This document shows positions 37,301-42,475 of a stretch of 64,000 nt of DNA, in pieces; position 1 is the stretch's first letter, and every line of letters starts with the position of its first letter. Made by a program: the position numbers and the translations under genes. The notes beneath the pieces are model-generated. The model was given only the letters and a program-made list of their open reading frames with translations, searched no databases and was not told the DNA's origin. The stretch spans positions 27,235,462 through 27,299,461 of the forward strand of contig NC_054753.1 of NCBI RefSeq assembly GCF_018143015.1, given 5' to 3'. The stretch comes from Lytechinus variegatus. Taxonomy: Eukaryota > Echinodermata > Echinoidea > Temnopleuroida > Toxopneustidae.

Positions 37301-40300
37301 ATCATGAGTGAACCTTGAATTATTACAATTAATACTAGAATTCTTTTATCAAGTATATATATTTTCTTCCTTTCCTCCTCACACCCATCATCTTCTCCCT
37401 CATTTCTCATTATTCCTTTACTTTTTCTTCTTCCTACTCTATTTTTTTTCTCTTCTGCTTCTTCTCTGTCTTGTTCTTCTGATAATTGTCTCAAATCTTC
37501 TCCTGTTCATTTTGTATAATCCGATATAGGCTCCCTCCGATGACAAGAACAAATTGAAAGGTAATTATGACTTATCAGATATTTGAGAAGAAAATTAACA
37601 AGATTTGTTTTTCCAGTTTTGAGATATGACAATATGCCTTATGTTGCATTTTCATTCTTGATTACAGGTCAGCTTTCAATGTCTTACGTTACAGCTATTC
37701 AAATATTTCTAGAATGGTTTTGATTGTTCTGATGACTGGAATGTATTCCAAGAAACTTGTTTGCAGTCATCAATGTAGCTCATGTGCAATAAATGCAAGA
37801 TGTTTTGATACTACAAAATCAACTTGAACTCAGCCTTTGCCTGGTGGCTAAAGTGGTAGGGTCTCTGCCGTGTAAATGGGATATTGTGGGTCCTATCCCT
37901 GGCTGAGTCATACCAAAGTCTTTTTTTAAAATGGGACCAGGGAGCCGTTCCATAAAGCTGTTGGCAAGATAAAGAGTGACTAAGAGCGACTGTTGAACCT
38001 TTCATACACGCTAAACCATGGCTAATGAACATTTTGGTGTATACCAGTGACCACAAGAAAGGATCTCCAGTGGCTCTTCACTTACAAACAGCTTTATCAA
38101 ACACCCACCCGGCTCCTTGCAAGGCCTTTGACGAATGAGAATGGAGAAGAGTAATGATATGCAGGTCTCGCTGAAAGATCAGCGGCTGCCCCATGTACAT
38201 AAGGATTATCATTAATATTTTGTGTGCATTTCAAAGTCCTTTTTTAAATAGCCTAATGGATTCATGAATCAAAGACAAAATAACAATATAAGGATGTGTA
38301 ACAGTTTGAGGATAGTAATATTCCAAGGTGAACACCTTTTGTCTTCAATATAAAATCATCATTATTATTATTATTTGACAGCCCCTCAGAACAAGAAGAT
38401 CCCACCCAGAGCCCCAAGCATTGCTGATGCCTCGGAGTATGGTGAAGACATCGACCAGCAGTGCATCTTCTGTGGAGAGAAAGATCCTAAGTTCAAAGAG
38501 GAGGGTCTGGATCTCCATTACTGGAAGTACTGCCCTATGCTCACCAAGTGTCAAAATTGCAAACAGGTACACTTTATTTTTTAGCAAGCATAATTGTTTC
38601 AGAAACAGACTAGGGGGCCTTTTCATAAAGCTGTTCGTAAGAGCGGCCTTAAGAACGACTGGTTAACATTGTTTACGTGCTTAATAATCAATGATGAACA
38701 TTTAATGGTGAATATCATTCACCACAAGAAAGGATCGCCATTCATTCTTAAAGTCGCTATTAACTTACGAACAGCTGTATGAAATGGCCCCTGGAAATAA
38801 AAGATTAGTGCTTGAACTAACACTACATATTGCAATATGCTTACCAACTGTAAGAGTAAGCCTCCTAACCATTAAGAATTTCGAGGAAAAAAAAAGACCA
38901 CTTTCAACATGTTATGACATGGTTTTCCTTCCTTTCTGGATCATTATATGACACCCTCCCACATGAATAGGAAATGTTTGTATTGTATTTTGGAGCAGAT
39001 TCACCCTTAAATTGTTTGGAGGTCTAACTTTGTCTACAGTGTAATAAATATTCACCCGAATCGCATACTCAGCTGCTATCACATTAGTTTGAATTTCGAA
39101 ATACTATGTTGAAGAAAGAGAGAACAAACAATAATGGAATTACAAATAAATTTGGCTTCAGTTTAGTTATTATAATACCCATATTTTTGTGATATCCCTG
39201 AATGCAATCTTTTTATTTTGTCAGTTGTCATTGAAATTTTGTATCAATAACAAATGAAAGATTTCTGATAAAAATTTTCTTTTAACCAATGAAATGCTGT
39301 AATTGTTGTAGCTTATAACAGCTTTTGTAATAAAATAGTTTTGTGAACCAGTGTCTTTGAATGTTTGATTGATAGGTGGTTGAGATCTCGACATTGACTG
39401 AGCATATCTTGACAGAATGTGAGAAGAGAGCCAACTTTGCACAGTGCCCTCGTTGTTCAGAAACACATAGCAAGGCCGACATTGATCGATATGTATCAGA
39501 GAAACTCTGCCAGCGTAAGTTCTTATTCCATTCTGAGCTGATTTGGAACTATTGTCACAATCATACAATTGAGTTTGATGGCAAATGTTTTTTTTTTTTA
39601 CTTTTTAAAAAATATGTGTCAGATCAAAGCAAGTTACAACGACATATTCATGCTCTTATTAAATGATAACCTTTCACTTTAATTCAATGTGGTATAACTG
39701 TTTTTAAATATTTCCCTGTAGCATTAAAATTGGGAACAGCATGATGTCCATACCGTTATTTAAACCAAAAAGTAATTTATTATTATTTTTTAATATTTTG
39801 TGTCGCATCAGAGCCAATAATAGCTACATATCCTCACTGTCAATAAATGATAAACTTTCACAAATGAGCATCTAATTTATTGTTAGATTTTAAGTTTCTG
39901 TGTAGCATCAAAGTCAGTTACACGTGCAGCGTCAATTCCATACTGTTATTTTAATAACCATTCACGTTGTTTTAATTTAGTATGATTTTATTCCCATGTA
40001 GCATCAAAACCAGGAACGGCAAGATGTCCATACTGTCATTTGAATATACCAGAAGGAGAGGACAGCTGGAAGAGACATCTAATGAGCAAAGATGGTTGTA
40101 AAGCCAGCAAGAGAAGGGAAAGCTACTTAAAAAGAGGTGAGAGAATTGTAATAATAACCTATACTTTGAACATTTATGCCTCTGCCCAACGTGGGCAGTT
40201 GAGGGAGACATTTGTCCTGTATATTGAGGTCTGGTTTGATTTAAACTGTGGTCTAGGGTTGTGGTTTTACTATGGAAAGCCAATCGGTGCATGAATTTGA

Positions 40301-41270
40301 ATGCAGTACAGGTTTAGTTCATCGGCTCATCTGTTTCTCAGATCATTCAGAACTGTCTGGGAAGGATACCTGAATTAGTTATCTTTGCCAATATCGCATG
40401 ATGGAAGAGCGCAGTGAACGTAAGAAACATACAATGTTGACAAAATGTTGGCATTTTCTCGACTTTCAATGATTTTAGCTCCGAATTTAACCGGACTTCA
40501 AAAATGTGAACTACTGTACATTTTTACAGACAGACAACCGTACGTCTGTCTATCCCGTTTTTGTTCTCATGATAACAAAAGAACCGATCGACAGATCAAC
40601 TCCAAACTTGGTTCCTGTCTGGCTATGGGAGTAATGGTGATCTTATTATATTTTGAGGTCAAAGAGCAAAGTTTTCAGAGAACATTTACAAATGCATAAT
40701 TGAAAATAAACAGCTCTTAGATTTTGCGTCAATACCTAAAATCACTGAAGTGCCATATATTTCAAAAGTTTTACTCAAAATGATATTCTCTTTCATAAAT
40801 ATATGGTGCAGTGTGCCATCAATATTATCTTTTGTTTACATTCAGTCAGGGAAACGTGCTTAAGAGAGAGGTGGAGTGAATACATACCTAGCAGGATTAA
40901 TTTCTCGAATGCACAGCACTGGAAAATGGCAGCCCAAGCTGTAGCCTGGGTAGAAATAATAGTGCACCTCAGAAAACATGCTTATCATTATTATTACACT
41001 TTTTAAAACCAATTTCTCAGAATTGTAGTGATGTGTAGTGATGTCGTAATATGGGCGCAAGGATTGTGAAAAATGCGAATTCTGTAGTCTCTATTGATTC
41101 GTGCTTGACAGAGATTGAGATCTACCTCATTTGATGTTTGTTTATATGTAGGTAAAGCCACCCCAAGTTCAGTCCGGGAATCCAACAAGGGCTCCATCAA
41201 GAGCAAACCAGGAGGCAAGAAAGAGAAAGAACCCAAACCTAGAGGAGGAAAGACTCCCAGGGTCAAATGA
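12816..41270 (+). CDS. cep104: CEP104 (centrosomal protein of 104 kDa), complete 20-exon gene
   Basis: CEP104 (Chlamydomonas FAP256) works at the distal end of centrioles and the tips of cilia, binding tubulin through a TOG domain. In vertebrates it associates with CP110/CEP97 and end-binding proteins, and its loss causes Joubert syndrome (established knowledge). Twenty exons join in phase to 968 codons including the stop; human CEP104 is about 925 residues. Seen in order: an N-terminal jelly-roll with the family signatures RIRKLQLLAHQF and FKARELKSV (about 1-165), the DDLAFDMYQDPEV block, coiled coil (about 215-310) with GERLGRYEVEKR, a Pro-rich linker (325-450), a TOG domain (about 445-705), a Lys-rich coiled coil (707-765), zinc fingers (about 790-915) and a basic tail. 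No S-x-I-P end-binding motif was found; a K-K-I-P occurs near residue 780. Introns are loaded with repeats. Confidence 0.95.
13412..13493 (+). CDS. cep104: CEP104 exon 2
   Basis: An acceptor ACACACAG and a donor GTAAGA bound 82 bp. It encodes TKIEFYVGSLPPDH and QRYKRLG, matching the KIEFYIS...RFRRLG part of the family. The phase fits both neighbours. Confidence 0.93.
14298..14826. mobile_element. Inverted-repeat element with CCCGGGGGCCACTT termini
   Basis: The ends mirror each other: GGGGGCCACTTACATGAGTG followed by GATACCA at the left, and the complement of TGGTATCCACTCGTGAATGG then AAGTGGCCCCC at the right. A related single end lies at 48150-48215. Inside, the word TTACGTGTTTAGGGT occurs near 14448 and 14751 with a variant near 14533. 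A 20 bp perfect palindrome, CACGTTACGTACGTAACGTG, lies at 14366-14385. No coding capacity was seen. Confidence 0.75.
15717..15880. repeat. GAT/GGT-rich microsatellite
   Basis: Imperfect GAT and GGT triplets, after a purine-rich stretch of AG runs from about 15655. Confidence 0.8.
16771..16960. repeat. Tandem duplication, period 95 bp
   Basis: The block beginning ACCCATCACATTTCTCCC at 16771 is repeated from 16866 with few changes; the sequence is pyrimidine-rich. It is a simple recent duplication within intron 2. Confidence 0.85.
17259..17306. repeat. Short hairpin with CCAAAAATAGTAGGGGG arms
   Basis: The 17-base left arm and the right arm CCCCCTACTATTTTGG are complementary except for one base, with a loop of about 15 bases. 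It is probably part of the same small element as the palindrome just downstream. Confidence 0.75.
17384..17435. repeat. Perfect 52 bp palindrome
   Basis: Twenty-six bases starting ATCACAGCGAGTAAACACTC are followed with no spacer by their exact reverse complement, centred on CCATATGG. Perfect symmetry implies a recent origin or active maintenance. Confidence 0.95.
18810..18948 (+). CDS. cep104: CEP104 exon 3
   Basis: It begins after TTATTCACAG and ends at GTATGT. It encodes YITLSDNAKTSFKARELKSV and then the VDAVGKYLRLVVYKNHVNKH segment, the second half of the jelly-roll domain. It ends in phase 0 after an Asn-Gln pair. Confidence 0.95.
18949..19788. repeat. CEP104 intron 3, dominated by a pyrimidine tract
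   Basis: From about 19215 to 19780 the sequence is almost pure C and T (TTCTCC-type words, a C run at 19562). The long plus-strand open frames across it (Phe/Leu/Ser-rich) are by-products of composition. It acts as a very long polypyrimidine region before the exon 4 acceptor. Confidence 0.8.
19789..19970 (+). CDS. cep104: CEP104 exon 4
   Basis: It starts VGLVAVNIIGDELGND, matching the VAINIIGD block of the family, then runs through a variable acidic linker ending GEVDPVVLGAIN. Acceptor ATCAAAAG, donor GTAAGA, 182 bp with two bases left over. Confidence 0.93.
19971..20469. other. CEP104 intron 4
   Basis: Only a short direct repeat was noticed (CCTATACATGACTTCACTCA near 20359 and 20381). No exon or mobile element recognised. 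Confidence 0.6.
20470..20579 (+). CDS. cep104: CEP104 exon 5
   Basis: It encodes PDYISPMDDLAFDMYQDPEV and then NIIRKLDNRKNEAVI, one of the most conserved segments of the family. Acceptor TTCTTTCAG, donor GTAAGT. Confidence 0.96.
20580..21469. other. CEP104 intron 5 with a local tandem duplication
   Basis: A block of about 97 bp is present twice, starting near 20896 and 20994; both copies contain TGACCAATGCATGAT and ATACTGCT. Nothing else was recognised. Confidence 0.65.
21470..21525 (+). CDS. cep104: CEP104 exon 6
   Basis: A 56 bp exon between TTTTTACAG and GTGAGG encoding EEFDLAKRLKQAVSDLQK, matching the YDYAKKLKQAIADLQK helix. The phase fits. Confidence 0.94.
21775..21930 (+). CDS. cep104: CEP104 exon 7
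   Basis: It encodes VGERLGRYEVEKRRAIETED and then YDLAKVKKIQMEEYR, a coiled coil nearly identical in pattern to vertebrate CEP104. Phase 0 at both ends; donor GTATGT. Confidence 0.96.
21931..22869. other. CEP104 intron 7
   Basis: No exon, mobile element or tandem array recognised in this AT-rich intron. Confidence 0.5.
22870..22914 (+). CDS. cep104: CEP104 exon 8, candidate 45 bp micro-exon
   Basis: Fifteen codons (NLVWPLKDWSMQNND) lie between CACTCAG and a strong GTAAGT donor. Both ends are phase 0, so the exon can be skipped without changing the frame. It falls at the start of the poorly conserved linker, so homology cannot confirm it. It may be alternatively spliced. Confidence 0.6.
23455..24320. 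mobile_element. Inverted-repeat element with GGGGTAAGTTGAGCC motifs
   Basis: The ends are exact inverted repeats of about 23 bases: GTAGGGGAAGGCGGGGTAAG plus TTG at the left and its complement at the right. The word GGGGTAAGTTGAGCC, or its complement GGCTCAACTTACCCC, recurs inside at about 23643, 23663, 23690, 23910, 23933 and 24278. No transposase was seen. A clear target duplication was not found; a TA duplication is possible. Confidence 0.8.
24982..25110. repeat. Interspersed repeat with GATGATGATGGGTTCTTATA head
   Basis: It shares GATGATGATGGGTTCTT, GCCGGTATC/TCCGGTATC, GGGCGCTCATGGC and CAGTGCTT words in the same order with 42042-42180. It is therefore a dispersed family, probably a truncated SINE or LINE tail anchored on a trinucleotide repeat. 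Confidence 0.7.
25113..25260 (+). repeat. tRNA-derived SINE
   Basis: The sequence has an A-box-like TTGGCTCAGTTGGTAGAGC and a B-box-like GGGTTCAAACCCC at tRNA spacing, followed by CAGACCAAAAGAC. The acceptor ends do not pair, so it is a SINE head rather than a working tRNA. A degraded relative lies at 37838-37940, sharing the downstream CATACCAAAGTC and ATGGGA words. It lies 80 bp before exon 9. Confidence 0.75.
25340..25563 (+). CDS. cep104: CEP104 exon 9
   Basis: It encodes a Pro-, Arg- and Gln-rich low-complexity linker (PNTHQHPQKSTAPDEVSPRR onward) ending in FMYNADDRPLPTLK, where the D-x-R-P-L-P pattern is shared with vertebrate CEP104. Acceptor TTTTTCCAG, donor GTAAGC. Confidence 0.9.
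25564..26451. other. CEP104 intron 9
   Basis: Mostly occupied by the palindromic MITE at 25636-26226; the remainder has nothing recognised. Confidence 0.6.
25636..26226. mobile_element. Palindromic MITE, AGGACAAGTCCACC family
   Basis: The termini (AGGACAAGTCCACCTCAAC and the complement of GGTGGACTTGGCCTT) are inverted, and internal symmetry continues inward (ATCAAAATTGGATGTAAAAT against ATTTTACATCAGATTTTGA). The copy at 54317-54919 shares the ends and interior. A TA duplication is compatible with the flanks. Non-coding. Confidence 0.85.
26452..26635 (+). CDS. cep104: CEP104 exon 10
   Basis: It continues the linker (SPRHPPPDLPPVEEPE, then a Gly-rich stretch) and enters the TOG region with NMRELDAASEVVGRDK. 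Acceptor TTTTTGTTGCAG, donor GTTAGT. Confidence 0.92.
26636..27238. other. CEP104 intron 10
   Basis: A diverged interspersed element at about 26880-27170 matches the one at 52421-52727. Nothing else recognised. Confidence 0.55.
26880..27170. mobile_element. Diverged interspersed element, AAGTTCAGAATAC family
   Basis: It shares, in order, GGTCTCACT, GCTAAAATTATG, CATTTGGC(T/C), ATCCA-type and AAGTTCAGAATAC words with 52421-52727. The two copies flank exons of different genes, so this is a dispersed repeat. Confidence 0.65.
27239..27406 (+). CDS. cep104: CEP104 exon 11
   Basis: It encodes VMKIYSKSWALREEGFGDVR and continues to MLRAAIFLATKGLKDKVFT, the first helices of the TOG domain (compare KTWSYREDAL in vertebrates). 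Phase 0 at both ends. Confidence 0.95.
27480..27990. repeat. Dispersed repeat with GTCCGTCCATCTGTCC start
   Basis: It shares TCTGTC(C/T)ATCCCGTT, AACTTCAAA(T/C)TTGGTT, TGATC-type and GAGGTCAAAG/GGGGTCAAAG words with 40535-40690 and has internal duplications (GATCAACTT several times). Probably a decayed non-coding retroelement fragment. Confidence 0.5.
28112..30748. repeat. 223 bp tandem array, 12 units, with higher-order structure
   Basis: Units start at 28112, 28335, 28557, 28761, 28984, 29207, 29430, 29634, 29857, 30080, 30303 and 30526. Most are 222-223 bp; the units at 28557 and 29430 are 204 bp because TTCACATAGTTGTGTAAA-type sequence is missing. Unit variants recur in the same order, so 28557-29429 and 29430-30302 are two copies of a four-unit, 873 bp block. 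Each unit contains ACTTGTAAA and its complement TTTACAAGT about 20 bases apart. No coding frame is present. Confidence 0.95.
30846..30983 (+). CDS. cep104: CEP104 exon 12
   Basis: It encodes VFNNAVDLTRFLFTEFIPSH and continues to VDRILPELMARIGDT, TOG-domain helices. Acceptor TTTCTCCATAG, donor GTGAGT, phase 0. Confidence 0.94.
30984..31653. other. CEP104 intron 12
   Basis: No repeat family or exon recognised. Confidence 0.5.
31654..31844 (+). CDS. cep104: CEP104 exon 13
   Basis: It encodes NAKLKTTAIDFIVEMASFPE and then VEIVEKLIKELGVDKN, TOG-domain helices matching the vertebrate FILEM and LELVERLLDDLG blocks. Its GTAGGT donor directly abuts the first unit of the 108 bp minisatellite. Confidence 0.95.
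31845..33884. other. CEP104 intron 13
   Basis: The first two thirds are the 108 bp minisatellite. From about 33330 to 33884 the intron is AT-rich with nothing recognised. Confidence 0.7.
31857..33310. repeat. 108 bp minisatellite built from TTGGTCTA subunits
   Basis: Successive ATTGCC/ATTACC-ACTTGGTCC words start at about 31861, 31969, 32074, 32182, 32291, 32399 and 32507, a 108 bp period, and the array continues with more divergence to about 33230. Within a unit, a word of about 15 bp (CCA-N-TTGGTCTA and variants) repeats roughly seven times, and isolated variants carry on to about 33310. Because 108 is a multiple of 3, long open frames appear on both strands (36-residue periodic peptides). 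They are by-products. Confidence 0.93.
33885..34122 (+). CDS. cep104: CEP104 exon 14
   Basis: It encodes the end of the TOG domain (SSIMKFANRGLEHPAGIVRD, later NPLYVRIYDGFDKIDGKPTR). The GFDKIDGKPT block is diagnostic of CEP104. Acceptor TTATCTGCAG, donor GTATGT. Confidence 0.96.
34123..36192. other. CEP104 intron 14
   Basis: It starts with a (GAT)n microsatellite (34168-34385). The remaining 1.8 kb is AT-rich with no recognised repeat or exon. Confidence 0.6.
34168..34385. repeat. (GAT)n microsatellite
   Basis: Near-continuous GAT/GGT triplets begin 45 bp after the exon 14 donor. They generate Asp-rich, Met-rich and Ser-rich open frames in several readings, none of them genes. Confidence 0.95.
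36193..36369 (+). CDS. cep104: CEP104 exon 15
   Basis: It encodes a highly charged coiled coil, AQAKAAKDNEKKAKKAEIDE then LQNQLAELRAAAAKN, matching the EIKALQDQLAALKE region of the family. Phase 0; acceptor CTCCTGTAG, donor GTAATG. Confidence 0.94.
36555..36656 (+). repeat. SINE-body fragment
   Basis: It shares (G/A)ATCCGG-AAGGA-TT-CTTGAATGC and GC-AAAGCCAGGGTTATAA words, in order, with 40868-41000, 50640-50860 and 53795-53925. Confidence 0.65.
36679..36890. mobile_element. 212 bp hAT-like MITE with perfect target duplication
   Basis: The termini CATTGGCGGCGGAAGC and the complement CATAGGCGGTGGAAGC (right end) are inverted repeats. The element is flanked by the exact 8 bp duplication AATAAAGT (36671-36678 and 36891-36898), a hallmark of hAT insertion. 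The interior is rich in C and A runs, including about 22 C at the right. Non-coding. Confidence 0.88.
36928..37165. repeat. (AAT)n-anchored dispersed repeat
   Basis: An AATAATAAT run followed by TTTATAGAGCGCTTTTCCCA and AAAGCGCGTTACAG. A similar arrangement with AAGTGCTTTACACTTA and AAGTGCTCTACAG lies at 50185-50280. Confidence 0.55.
37530..37560 (+). CDS. cep104: CEP104 exon 16 (31 bp)
   Basis: A tiny exon encoding APSDDKNKLK between GATATAG and GTAATT. It changes phase from 0 to 1, and exon 17 needs exactly that, so the exon is required for an open frame. Confidence 0.85.
37838..37940 (+). repeat. Degraded tRNA-derived SINE
   Basis: A-box-like TGGTGGCTAAAGTGGTAGGG and B-box-like GGGTCCTATCCC, followed by CATACCAAAGTC. 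It is the same family as 25113-25260 but decayed. Confidence 0.6.
37941..38116. mobile_element. Palindromic MITE, AAAGCTGTT...AACAGCTTT family, copy 1
   Basis: The inverted ends GGAGCC-TTCCATAAAGCTGTT and the complement of AACAGCTTTATCAAA...GGCTCC bracket a centre with GGTGTATACCAG and CACAAGAAAGGATCTCCA. A second copy is at 38613-38792. Confidence 0.75.
38382..38566 (+). CDS. cep104: CEP104 exon 17
   Basis: It encodes the first zinc finger: CIFCGEKDPKF, EEGLDLHYWKYCPMLTKCQN and C. The CxxC...HxxxC...CxxC ligands and the EEGLDLHYWK-C motif match vertebrate CEP104. The upstream K-K-I-P (residue about 780) sits in a basic, Pro-rich stretch. Confidence 0.97.
38567..39375. other. CEP104 intron 17
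   Basis: MITE copy 2 (38613-38792) lies 47 bp after exon 17; the rest is AT-rich with nothing recognised. Confidence 0.6.
38613..38792. mobile_element. Palindromic MITE, AAAGCTGTT...AACAGCT family, copy 2
   Basis: The ends GGGGGCC-TTTCATAAAGCTGTTCG and the complement of CGAACAGCTGTATGAAATGG-CCCC mirror each other. The centre shares CACCACAAGAAAGGATC with copy 1. Confidence 0.78.
39376..39514 (+). CDS. cep104: CEP104 exon 18
   Basis: It encodes VVEISTLTEHILTECEKRAN and FAQCPRCSETHSK, the second zinc-finger unit (CPRC) and the QVVEISSLTEHLL-like block of the family. Donor GTAAGT. Confidence 0.96.
39515..40001. other. CEP104 intron 18, degraded copies of the exon 19 start
   Basis: Segments resembling the acceptor and first about 45 bases of exon 19 recur upstream: near 39618 (weak), 39718-39765 (clearest, about 80 percent alike), 39801-39850 and 39902-39955. 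Spacing is 84-100 bp, ending in the real exon at 40002. They are described further in the findings. Confidence 0.7.
40002..40136 (+). CDS. cep104: CEP104 exon 19
   Basis: It encodes the third zinc finger (ARCPYCHLNIPEGEDSWKRH then LMSKDGCKASKRR), matching RCPLCHENFSPGEEAWKAHL. The CxxC...H...C ligands are intact. Donor GTGAGA. Confidence 0.96.
40137..41151. other. CEP104 intron 19
   Basis: It holds a dispersed-repeat fragment (40535-40690, related to 27480-27990) and a SINE-body fragment (40868-41000). No additional exon. Confidence 0.6.
40868..41000 (+). repeat. SINE-body fragment
   Basis: It carries AGGATTAATTTC-TCGAATGCACAG, CACTGGAAAATGGCAGC and GCACCTC words in the order seen at 50640-50860 and 53795-53925, and ends in an ATT-rich tail. 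Confidence 0.7.
41152..41270 (+). CDS. cep104: CEP104 exon 20 (last coding exon)
   Basis: It encodes a Lys-, Gly- and Ser-rich basic tail (GKATPSSVRESNKGSIKSKP, then GGKKEKEPKPRGGKTPRVK) and stops at TGA 41268-41270. Acceptor TATATGTAG. A possible poly(A) signal AATAAA lies at 41298-41303, but it is very close to the stop and the true 3' end is uncertain. Confidence 0.93.
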
Positions 41271-41342
41271 GATTCATCAGGAAAAGGACACATGGAGAAT
41301 AAATATGTAGCCAAGAACAAGGGCTCCGTCACGAGAAATCCA

Positions 41343-42390
41343 GAGGAGTGTTTCATGCAAGGACCTGTTAGACAGTTATCCAAACAAAGTCTGTTTTATC
41401 TGACAGTTCCCATGAAAAAATGTGCTTCTCAGCCAATCAAAGTTATCAGGGGGCCTGTCTTACCAAGAGTCGCGATTGATCCGATCAATCGTGCAAATGT
41501 GGAAAGTCAGCAAAGTCTATATACAAAATGCACGTTTGTTAAAAAAAAAAACTATAGATATGAATGTATATCCATAAATTCATTGATTTCTTGACAATTT
41601 GGTGTGTTTTTCTTTATTTGCAAAGGACATTTTGCAAATTTCCTGCATAAAAATTATGACACTGATGGATTTCCAGAGTTACAATTGATTGGATCAATAG
41701 TACCTCTTTGTAAGACGGGGCGCAGATCTGACAATTTGTTAAACAAAAAAATGTTGATGAAAATACTTTCCTTGGGAGCGTTTGATGAAGGGATTGTCAG
41801 ATATTCTATCTGACAGTTACTATAGTAACAGTCAGACACCTATGTTTCTCAGCCAACCAAAACAAAGGAAAGTTTCCAGGGCCCCGTCTTACAAAGAGTT
41901 ACGATTGATCCAATCAATCGTAACTCTATGGAAATCCATCATTGTCATAATTTTTTTCTACAGGAAATTTGCAGTATGTCCTTTGTAAACAAAGGAGAAC
42001 ATGCCAAATTGTCAAGAAATCAATGAATTTATGGCTATACATTATGATGATGATGATGGGTTCTTGTATAGTGCCGGTATCTGCCTCAGCCGGGCGCTCA
42101 TGGCGCTTGCTCAAAAATAGGAAATATCTCACAAAATTCAATGTTTTCAAACAGTGCTTAGGATCATTATTCAGTTCAAGTACTGTCCTAGTAATGCTAC
42201 AATTGAGTTATTCTTGCAATAATGTTGGAGTAGGGAACAGAAAGGTCTTCAGGTAAGACTCAAAAGTTGATTGGGTCTCTGCTCTCCTGATAAATTGCGA
42301 CTGACCGGATCCATTGCAACTCTTAATAAGACGGGCCCCAGATCTGACAACTTGTCTGTCAGACGACAAATGTTGATGAAATGCTGTCTG
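41343..42390. mobile_element. Composite MITE with long inverted arms
   Basis: The outer ends GTGTTTCATGCAA and the complement of TTGATGAAATGCTG mirror each other and resemble the element at 52217-52378. Inside, a longer inverted pair (41563-41730 and 41878-42046) shares TTGACAATTTGG, CAAAGGACAT and GATTGGATCAAT words, and a dispersed repeat (42042-42180) follows. This suggests nested insertions. Confidence 0.65.
42042..42180. repeat. Interspersed repeat with GATGATGATGGGTTCTTGTA head
   Basis: Second copy of the family at 24982-25110, with GCCGGTATC, GGGCGCTCATGGCGCTTG and CAGTGCTTAGGATC in the same order. Confidence 0.75.
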
Positions 42391-42475
42391 AGTCAAGAAA
42401 AAAGGAATCTCAACCTCGAGGAGGAAAGACATCCAAGCGTGAAATGAAATTCATCAGAGAAAAGGACACACCTAT

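Larger units (their letters stand above)
36370..37529. other. CEP104 intron 15
   Basis: It holds a SINE-body fragment (36555-36656), a 212 bp hAT-like MITE (36679-36890), an (AAT)n-anchored repeat (36928-37165) and a pyrimidine-rich stretch (37365-37500) before exon 16. Confidence 0.65.
37561..38381. other. CEP104 intron 16
   Basis: It contains a degraded tRNA-derived SINE (37838-37940) and a palindromic MITE (37941-38116); nothing else recognised. Confidence 0.6.
41316..42475 (+). pseudogene. Second, broken copy of CEP104 exon 20
   Basis: Bases 41316-41347 repeat the AACAAGGGCTCC part of exon 20 (original at 41184), and 42397-42475 repeat its end (GAGGAGGAAAGAC, AAATGA-ATTCATCAG, AAAAGGACACA). 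Between them lies about 1.05 kb of MITE and dispersed-repeat sequence. Stop and reading frame have diverged. It probably arose as a 132 bp tandem duplication later split by insertion. Confidence 0.7.
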
